The notes under the pieces: model-generated
Seen by the model: only the letters and a program-made list of their open reading frames with translations
The model's database searches: none
Told to the model about the DNA's origin: nothing
Origin: Microcaldota archaeon
Lineage (GTDB): Archaea; Micrarchaeota; Micrarchaeia; Micrarchaeales; CABMGC01
Direction of reading: 5' to 3'
Length of the DNA stretch: 27,765 nucleotides
Assembly (NCBI GenBank): GCA_021835105.1
Contig: JAKBQS010000005.1
Coordinates: 1-27,765, forward strand
Position numbers and translations under genes: made by a program
Shown: positions 22,176 to 27,765 of the stretch, piece by piece
How the letters are laid out: the number at the start of each line of letters is the position of its first letter
Position numbering within the stretch: the stretch's first letter is position 1

Positions 22176-23402
22176 TCAACCTCTTCTTATTACGACCGAC
22201 ATGGCCCCTCCTCCCCCATGGCATAGTGTTGCCAGGCCAATCTGCTTATTTCTATCATGCAAAGCATATATAAGCGTAGAAAGTATGCACGCGCCTGTGG
22301 CGCCAAGCGGATGCCCAAGAGCCGTAGCGCCGCCGTTTACGTTGAATCTGGATCTGTCCATCCCCATCGATTTTATTACGCTAAGCGCCTGCACGCAGAA
22401 GGCCTCGTTAAGTTCCACCAGATCAACATCGCCGGTTCCTATTCCTGCCTTTTCAAGTGCGGCTCTTGCAGAAGCGACAGGCGCAATGCCGTATTTGTCA
22501 GGGTCGCTGCCTGAGGCAGAATAAGAAATGATCTGTGCAAGGGGCCTTAGCCCCAGCTCCCCAAGCTTATCTTTCGAGACCATTATCAGGAAAGAGGCTC
22601 CATCGCTGAGCTGCGAAGAGTTTCCTGCAGTTATCGTTCCACCGCTCTCAAACACTGGCTTAAGCGATGATAGTTTCTCAAGGTTAGTATCCCTGCGTAT
22701 CCCTTCGTCCCCGTTTACTACGCTTCCATCAGGGGCTGTCACTGGTATAATCTCGCGTGAAAACTTTCCCGAATCCTCTGCTGCTGCGGCCTTCCTGTGG
22801 CTCTCAAGTGCAAATTCGTCCTCATCCTTCCTTGTGATTCCGTATTCAGAAGCCATGCTCTCCGCTATGCTCCCCATGTGCTTGCCGCTATAGCAGTCTA
22901 TAAGCCCTTCGTAAAGCATCTCATCTACTAACTCCATCTTCTCTGGGTCTATGCCATCTTCACGCACCTTGGACAAGAACTCTCCCAGTTCCACATTACC
23001 GAACTTATGAAATTTCCTTACGCCATTTAGGACAAACGGCGCATTGCTCATGCTCTCCGCACCTCCTGCAATTACAACATCTGCATTGCCTGCGGATATC
23101 TCCTCGCTTCCCAGCGCTACTGCCTTCAGGCTAGACGCACATACTTTATTCACCGCATAAGCCGGCGTCCTGTTGGGAAGACCCGCGTATACCACCACCT
23201 GCTTTGCTATGTTCTGCCCAAGCCCGGAGGATATTACGTTGCCGAGTATAAGATCGTCTACCTGATCTTTATTTATCGGTGTGCGCTTAAGCATACCCTT
23301 CAATACCTCTGCGGCAAGGTGTGTGGCGCCTATTCCAGACAGCCTGCCCAGAAACTTGCCTATAGGGCTCCTCGCCGCATCAACAATAAACACATCTTCC
23401 AT
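22176..23402 (-). CDS. Acetyl-CoA acetyltransferase / 3-ketoacyl-CoA thiolase
   Basis: The protein has 408 residues from ATG 23402. Catalytic Cys88 is in NKVCASSLKAV, His364 in ALGHPLGATGA and Cys394 in LCHGGGGAM, with NEAFCVQAL at 332-340. These are all thiolase residues. It cleaves 3-ketoacyl-CoA with CoA to acetyl-CoA and a shortened acyl-CoA, or condenses two acetyl-CoA. Start: the ATG lies one base after the hydratase stop with GGTAGG just ahead; an in-frame ATG four codons upstream (23414, inside the hydratase gene) is possible. It lies between the hydratase and the dehydrogenase genes in one operon. No SCP2-type archaeal fusion is seen. Confidence 0.94.
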   Translation of the reverse strand: MEDVFIVDAARSPIGKFLGRLSGIGATHLAAEVLKGMLKRTPINKDQVDDLILGNVISSGLGQNIAKQVVVYAGLPNRTPAYAVNKVCASSLKAVALGSEEISAGNADVVIAGGAESMSNAPFVLNGVRKFHKFGNVELGEFLSKVREDGIDPEKMELVDEMLYEGLIDCYSGKHMGSIAESMASEYGITRKDEDEFALESHRKAAAAEDSGKFSREIIPVTAPDGSVVNGDEGIRRDTNLEKLSSLKPVFESGGTITAGNSSQLSDGASFLIMVSKDKLGELGLRPLAQIISYSASGSDPDKYGIAPVASARAALEKAGIGTGDVDLVELNEAFCVQALSVIKSMGMDRSRFNVNGGATALGHPLGATGACILSTLIYALHDRNKQIGLATLCHGGGGAMSVVIRRG

Positions 23403-23403
23403 A

Positions 23404-24180
23404 TTACCTACCATGAAAATCAGGCTTCCTCTTGCTAAGGAAGGCATCTATCCCTTCCTTGGCATCGCCTTCTTTAAAGCATGATGCAAACGAACTCTTC
23501 TCCATCTCCCCATTGTTTCTAAGACCTGTGTTAATCAACTTCTTTGAGAGACGAACCGCGCTTGCGCTGTTGCTACATATCTCTTCCGCAAGCAGCTTCG
23601 CTTCTGTAAGTGCAGTGCCTGCCTTCACCACCCTACTGACCAATCCTATCCTTAATGCCTCTTCAGCACTTATGCTCCTTCCAGAGAATATGAGTTCCTT
23701 TGCATTTCCTACTCCGACAATCTGCTGAAGCCTATACGTTCCTCCGCCTCCTGGCACAAGGCCAAGCTTTACTTCCGGCTGCCCGAATACGGAGGAACTG
23801 CCTGCTATGCGCAGATCGCATGCCATTGCCAGTTCGCATCCGCCGCCAAGGCAGTAGCCTTCTATCGCCGCTATAACTATCTTTTCAAGAGCCTCTATGC
23901 TGTTAAACAGATCATGCATCTCTTCAGAAAATCTCCTTGCTTCTACGCCATCCTTCAAAGTCGATAAATATTTTATATCTGCACCAGCACAGAAAGCCTT
24001 CCCTCCGCTGCCGGAGATTATAACTACCTTGATAGCTGGGTCTCTTCCAACTTCCTTTATTACTTTCCCAATCGCTTCTGCCAAATCAGCATCAATTGCG
24101 TTCATGCTGCTTGCCTTGTTTATGGAGATGTACGCAATGCAGCCTTCTTTCTCAAACACCGCATCCCCATTGTGTTTCAT
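23404..24180 (-). CDS. Enoyl-CoA hydratase (crotonase family)
   Basis: The protein has 258 residues. The oxyanion-hole segments are AFCAGADIKYL (about 62-72) and GYCLGGGCELAMACDL (108-123). Catalytic Glu116 and Glu136 are 20 residues apart, as in rat crotonase, which marks a true hydratase rather than another crotonase activity. FGQPEVKLGLVPGGGGTYRL is also canonical. It hydrates trans-2-enoyl-CoA to 3-hydroxyacyl-CoA. It is the first gene of the operon, with its promoter in the region shared with prpD. An acyl-CoA dehydrogenase for the preceding step is not in the window. Confidence 0.94.
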   Translation of the reverse strand: MKHNGDAVFEKEGCIAYISINKASSMNAIDADLAEAIGKVIKEVGRDPAIKVVIISGSGGKAFCAGADIKYLSTLKDGVEARRFSEEMHDLFNSIEALEKIVIAAIEGYCLGGGCELAMACDLRIAGSSSVFGQPEVKLGLVPGGGGTYRLQQIVGVGNAKELIFSGRSISAEEALRIGLVSRVVKAGTALTEAKLLAEEICSNSASAVRLSKKLINTGLRNNGEMEKSSFASCFKEGDAKEGIDAFLSKRKPDFHGR

Positions 24181-24278
24181 CTGCTAAATACCCCTGGCAA
24201 ACGATGCCGTACAGATGCAGCCAGATTTAAAATATATACTTTTGTATCACTTAGATTGTACATAGGTAAGGGTTGGCT
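24181..24278. promoter_or_regulatory. Divergent promoter region, beta-oxidation operon and prp operon
   Basis: About 98 bp lie between the two operons. On the plus strand AAAATATATACTTTT (24228-24242) is a TATA box about 37-50 bp before the prpD start, and AAGGG (24268-24272) is a fair Shine-Dalgarno site six bases before ATG 24279. The minus-strand box TTTTAAATCTGG-like stretch (near 24220-24232) may serve the hydratase. The shared region would allow joint control of fatty-acid and propionate use. Confidence 0.5.
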
Positions 24279-25610
24279 ATGCTCCTAGCAGAAAAACTAT
24301 ACGAGTATTCAAGAAGTATCTTCAAATCAGGAGTAAAGAAAGAGACCGAGGAGCTAATCAAGATGAGGGTTATAGACTCTATATTTGTTTCCTTTGGCGC
24401 AGCAAGAGAGAAGCCTGTAAGCATATCAAGAGCCGCCCTGCTCCCCAGCTCTGGAAGATACAACTCGCTGACCTACTTCTTCGGTGAGACGGCATCAGTA
24501 GATGTAGCCACATTCATAAACGGCACAATGACGCGGTATCTTGATTACAGCGACACATACCTCTCCAAGGAAGCACTTCATCCATCAGACAACATACCTC
24601 CGATACTGTGCTGCGCTGACGCTATGGGATTTTCAGGGAAAGATGCAATAGCCTCTATCGCCATATCCTACCAGATAGCATGCGCCTTTGCAGATTCGTT
24701 CTCAATACGTGCAAGGGGATGGGATCATGTGACCTACATATCAATATCTTCTGCCGCAGGCCTGGCCTCGCTGATGGGCCTGGAAAAAGACGACTTTGAA
24801 AATGCAATAAGCCTCTCCCTAAACAATAACATAAGCATGCGCCAGACAAGGGCGGGGGAGATAAGCATGTGGAAGGGATGCACTGCTGCGGATGCTGCAA
24901 GGAACGGGGTATTCGCTTCTATGCTCGCAGCTAAAGGAATGACTGGCCCGTCTCCAATATTCGAGGGTGAGATGGGGTTTTTCGCACAGGTATCCGGAAG
25001 GATAAGCCCGTCGTTCAATGAGGACAGGATAAGCAAAACCATGATAAAGAACTACCCTGTCGAATACCACGCAATGAGCGCAGTAGACGCGGCACTTTAC
25101 CTGCGCCAGCTGATCAATGGCGAGGAGATAGTCTCGATAAGCGTGGAAACATTCTCTGTCGCATATAATATAATAGTAAAAGGGCCGGAAAAACTCAAGC
25201 CAATGACCAAGGAGACGGCAGATCACAGCATGCCTTACATAATAGCATACACTCTTACATACGGCGCACCAAATCTAAAATCATACAGCAGAGAATATCT
25301 CACGGATAAGAGGATAGCCAGCCTGATTAAGAAGATGGTTTTCAGGGTCTCCGATAAGTACAACCGCATGTATCCCGCGCTTCTACCTATAAGAATAAGG
25401 ATAAAGACAAAAACAGGGAGCTACGAGAAGGAGGTGCTTGTTCCAAAGGGCCATTACAAGGATCCATATACTTGGAATGACTTGCGCAAGAAGGGTATCT
25501 CAATAACGGGCAGCGAGGAGATTACTGATCTACTGATCAGGGCAGGAAAGGGGATGGAGAAGCGCAAAGTCTCGAATCTGATGGAGGTGATATCCCATGT
25601 CAAGGCTTAG
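24279..25610 (+). CDS. prpD: MmgE/PrpD family protein, probable 2-methylcitrate dehydratase
   Basis: The protein has 443 residues from ATG 24279; an in-frame TTG at 24273 is an alternative. Visible family blocks are RVIDSIFVSFGAA near 30, FINGTMTRYLDYSDTYL near 80-100, HPSDNIPPILCCADAMG, RARGWDHVTY and NYPVEYHAMSAVDAALYLRQ near 265. MmgE/PrpD proteins dehydrate 2-methylcitrate to 2-methyl-cis-aconitate; they are not iron-sulfur enzymes. The operon partners PrpB and a citrate-synthase-family enzyme support this role over other PrpD-like activities such as aconitate decarboxylase. Its 3' end overlaps prpB by 14 bp, so the two are probably translationally coupled. Confidence 0.88.
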   Translation: MLLAEKLYEYSRSIFKSGVKKETEELIKMRVIDSIFVSFGAAREKPVSISRAALLPSSGRYNSLTYFFGETASVDVATFINGTMTRYLDYSDTYLSKEALHPSDNIPPILCCADAMGFSGKDAIASIAISYQIACAFADSFSIRARGWDHVTYISISSAAGLASLMGLEKDDFENAISLSLNNNISMRQTRAGEISMWKGCTAADAARNGVFASMLAAKGMTGPSPIFEGEMGFFAQVSGRISPSFNEDRISKTMIKNYPVEYHAMSAVDAALYLRQLINGEEIVSISVETFSVAYNIIVKGPEKLKPMTKETADHSMPYIIAYTLTYGAPNLKSYSREYLTDKRIASLIKKMVFRVSDKYNRMYPALLPIRIRIKTKTGSYEKEVLVPKGHYKDPYTWNDLRKKGISITGSEEITDLLIRAGKGMEKRKVSNLMEVISHVKA

Positions 25611-26523
25611 GGATAACCTGAATCAAGGCCCGCGAAGGCTTCGCAGCCTAGTCTCAAGGGGATATCTCATAGTTCCAGGAGTATTCGACGGAATATCTGC
25701 AATAATGGCCGAGGAGGCGGGATTCGACGCCATATACCTTTCCGGTTCAGGAATAGCCGGCAAGTACGGTCTGCCTGATCTCTCCTTGACTACTCTGACA
25801 GAAGTATCAGAAGAAACTGCAAGGATATGCTCAATCTCAAGCATACCTCTCATAGTCGACGCGGATACTGGATTCGGCGAGACGCTTAATGTAATTCGTG
25901 CTACTAGGCTAATAGAATCTTCAGGCGCCTCGGCAATACAGATAGAGGATCAGGAAGCACCGAAGAGGTGCGGGCATCTTGATGGGAAGAGCGTAATACC
26001 GGAGGAAGAGATGGTAAAGAAGATAAAAGCCGCAGTATCAGCGAGGAAAAGCAAGGACTTCATGATAATAGCCAGGACAGACTCATACGCAATAGAAGGG
26101 CACAATGGCGCAGTTAGAAGGGCAAAGGCTTATGCAAGGGCTGGTGCTGATGTCATATTTCCCGAAGCATTGCCGAGCGCATCCGAATTCAAAAAGTTCT
26201 ACGCGGATACTCATCTTCCCCTGCTTGCAAACATGACCGAATTCGGAAAGAGCCCACTCCTATCAGCGCAGGAACTCGGAAGGATAGGATACAAGATAAT
26301 AATATTCCCCCTAACCGCTTTCAGGGCGTCACTACTATCAATGAGAAATACATATTCATATATCCGCAGGCACGGGAGCCAGGTTGGCATGATCGAGAAG
26401 CTTATGGATAGAAATTCTTTCTACGAGACCATAGGATACGATTCTTATACTTTAGAAGACAGGAAGCTTTACGGCGAAGACTTCAGTAGCAGTTCAAAGA
26501 AAGTGAATACAAAGAGGAAATAA
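25597..26523 (+). CDS. prpB: Methylisocitrate lyase (PrpB), isocitrate lyase/PEP mutase superfamily
   Basis: The protein has 308 residues. VDADTGFGE at 87-95 supplies the Mg-binding Asp residues (Asp88, Asp90), IEDQEAPKRCGHLDGK follows at about 116-131, and Cys125 of KRCGH is the catalytic base of isocitrate and methylisocitrate lyases. It splits 2-methylisocitrate into pyruvate and succinate. The length near 300 fits PrpB and not the longer isocitrate lyases, and the KRCGH separates it from PEP mutase and oxaloacetate hydrolases. It starts inside the 3' end of prpD and ends two bases before the synthase ATG. A Ser/Lys-rich tail closes the protein. Confidence 0.92.
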   Translation: MSRLRDNLNQGPRRLRSLVSRGYLIVPGVFDGISAIMAEEAGFDAIYLSGSGIAGKYGLPDLSLTTLTEVSEETARICSISSIPLIVDADTGFGETLNVIRATRLIESSGASAIQIEDQEAPKRCGHLDGKSVIPEEEMVKKIKAAVSARKSKDFMIIARTDSYAIEGHNGAVRRAKAYARAGADVIFPEALPSASEFKKFYADTHLPLLANMTEFGKSPLLSAQELGRIGYKIIIFPLTAFRASLLSMRNTYSYIRRHGSQVGMIEKLMDRNSFYETIGYDSYTLEDRKLYGEDFSSSSKKVNTKRK

Positions 26524-26525
26524 GC

Positions 26526-27623
26526 ATGGAAGATTCTGGAATAGAGGTACCAAAAGGGCTGGATAAGGTAATAGTTGACACTACTGCGATATCATCAACC
26601 GATGCAAACGGGGAGCTTATATACCGCGGTTACCACGCAATAGAGCTGGCAGAGAAGCTCTCATATGAGGAAGTGGCATATCTTGTCGTATATGGGAGGC
26701 TGCCCACTACAGGTGAGCTAAAGGAATTCTCCGTATTCCTGCGTGAAAGATCGGGTCTTGATAAGAAAAGCGATTACGTACTAAAGGAGATATCATCTGG
26801 AAATGCAAAGATAATAGACAGCATGCGCTCTACAGTATCATTCATGCGGCTTGAGGAAAAGGAGAACGACAAAATCCTGCTTGAGATAGCCGCAAAGATG
26901 CCAAGGATATCCTCAGATGCATTCAGATACTCCAAGGGGGAGGATCCTATGCCGGAAACTGAGGGAAGCCTCGCGGAAAGATTCTATTATCTTATGACAG
27001 GAAGAAATGACAAAAAAGATGCACGATATTTTGAGAAGCTCCTGATAATGTACATGGAGCACGAATTCAACGCATCAACATTTGCCCTGAGGGTTGCGGC
27101 ATCCACACTTACTGATCCAAGGTCTGCAGTAGTTGCGGCTCTCGCGACTATAAAGGGGCCGCTGCACGGCGGCGCAAATTCAGAGGTATTAGGATACATG
27201 CTCAATGCACAGAGCAGGGACGATGCAAGGAAATTCATGGAATACAAACTCTCGCGCAAGGAGAAGGTAATGGGCTTCGGGCACAGGGTATACAAGAAGG
27301 CAGATCCAAGGGCGCAGTTCATAAAGAAGGAGCTTATGGAACTCTCCAAGGCTAAAGGCCGAACTGAGCTTTACTATATAGCCATGGAGATGGAGAAGGA
27401 GATGTGGGAGAGGAAGAAGATACCTGCAAACCTTGATTTTTACGCTGCAATATACATGTACCTTCTTGGAATAGACGAGGCATTCTACCTGCCAATATTC
27501 GCATCATCAAGATGTTTTGGATGGACAGCACACTATATCGAGCAGGTATCAAACAACAAGCTGATACGTCCAAGCTCAAGGTATACAGGTGCCAGCGGCC
27601 TAAGCCTAAGGAAGGGCAAGTAA
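26526..27623 (+). CDS. prpC: Citrate synthase family, probable 2-methylcitrate synthase
   Basis: The protein has 365 residues. His214 in GPLHGGAN, His253 in VMGFGHRVYKKADPR and Asp304 in NLDFYAAIY are the catalytic triad. His179 of EHEFNAST and Arg329 in SSRCFGWTAHYIEQ are other conserved positions. The enzyme joins acetyl-CoA or propionyl-CoA to oxaloacetate. Archaeal citrate synthases of this size often use both, so the methylcitrate call rests on the prpD-prpB context. If no other citrate synthase exists in the genome it may also run the TCA cycle. ATG 26526 follows the prpB stop by two bases. Confidence 0.9.
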   Translation: MEDSGIEVPKGLDKVIVDTTAISSTDANGELIYRGYHAIELAEKLSYEEVAYLVVYGRLPTTGELKEFSVFLRERSGLDKKSDYVLKEISSGNAKIIDSMRSTVSFMRLEEKENDKILLEIAAKMPRISSDAFRYSKGEDPMPETEGSLAERFYYLMTGRNDKKDARYFEKLLIMYMEHEFNASTFALRVAASTLTDPRSAVVAALATIKGPLHGGANSEVLGYMLNAQSRDDARKFMEYKLSRKEKVMGFGHRVYKKADPRAQFIKKELMELSKAKGRTELYYIAMEMEKEMWERKKIPANLDFYAAIYMYLLGIDEAFYLPIFASSRCFGWTAHYIEQVSNNKLIRPSSRYTGASGLSLRKGK

Positions 27624-27635
27624 TGAGGTAACTGC

Positions 27636-27765
27636 ATGGAAGAGAACTTCAGCTCCGCACTAAAAGACATAGGAAGGATCCACAAGCTTACAGAGAAGGA
27701 ATTGGAAGCAGCAGAGCTTGCAGACAAGGCAGCCGAGGAACTCTCCGATTCGGAGTTTCAGCACT
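27636..27765 (+). CDS. Unrecognised protein, 3' truncated by the window edge
   Basis: The frame opens at ATG 27636, 12 bases after the synthase stop, with a good Shine-Dalgarno site GAGGT at 27625-27629 (six-base spacing), and stays open for 43 codons to the end of the window. The visible N-terminus is a charged, probably helical segment (MEENFSSALKDIGRIHKL...). I do not recognise a family. It is probably the fourth gene of the prp operon. Confidence 0.6.
   Translation, partial: MEENFSSALKDIGRIHKLTEKELEAAELADKAAEELSDSEFQH

Noticed and set aside
24655..25226. Long antisense ORFs inside prpD
   Set aside because: They are frame shadows: low-complexity, Cys/Pro/Leu/Arg-rich products, while the plus-strand frame is a clear PrpD.
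1..27765. CRISPR arrays, insertion sequences, integrases, tRNA genes
   Set aside because: I saw no regularly spaced repeats, no transposase or integrase motifs with terminal repeats, and no tRNA-like T-arm with paired acceptor stem in the gene-free stretches.

Overview
The window looks like a chromosome segment from a small-genome archaeon. Archaeal marks are an NMD3-type protein, Spt5 (NGN plus one KOW), Trm5, archaeal-type L11, a SecF-SecD pair, many class III (type IV pilin) signal peptides, and TATA-like boxes just upstream of starts with short or no leaders. Tight gene packing, ATGA/GTGA overlaps, a lone 5S rRNA gene, a LamG-bearing pilin beginning around AQSAMEYLMTYGW, and mid GC would all suit a DPANN lineage. 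I would guess Micrarchaeota (ARMAN-2-like). That placement is inference; no phylogeny was run.

Layout. 1-567 (+) is the 3' end of a complex I antiporter-like subunit (NuoN). 562-6614 (-) is one very compact type IV pilus-like operon: ATPase, two TadC/FlaJ-like membrane proteins, then seven small or secreted pilin-like proteins. It is divergent, across an AT-rich 134 bp region with an 18 bp perfect palindrome, from a winged-helix protein and a flavin reductase (6749-7816, +). 7857-9047 (-) is an MFS transporter. 9164-9281 (+) is a solitary 5S rRNA gene. 9283-13087 holds a polyprenyl diphosphate synthase, a MagIII/endonuclease III-like glycosylase, L11 and Spt5 (all -), with Trm5 (+) divergent from Spt5. 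13101-17066 (-) holds an M48 peptidase, an APC permease, NMD3 and a LamG pilin. 17154-19907 (-) is secF-secD. 20089-21321 (+) encodes an unrecognised coiled-coil protein.

21326-27623 is a carbon-metabolism island. Enoyl-CoA hydratase, thiolase and 3-hydroxyacyl-CoA dehydrogenase form one operon (-). It is divergent from a PrpD, PrpB and citrate/methylcitrate synthase operon (+). Together they could run the lower steps of beta-oxidation and the 2-methylcitrate route, turning propionyl-CoA plus oxaloacetate into pyruvate plus succinate. The window ends inside an unrecognised ORF that follows the synthase.

The most unusual feature is in the pilus operon. Two pilin-like frames (P3 at 3008-2814, P6 at 1225-836) carry class III-like signal motifs but have no ordinary start codon ahead of the motif. 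Both open in frame directly after the TGA of the preceding gene. Both have an overlapping ATGA or GTGA that would match the pilin frame only after a +1 step.
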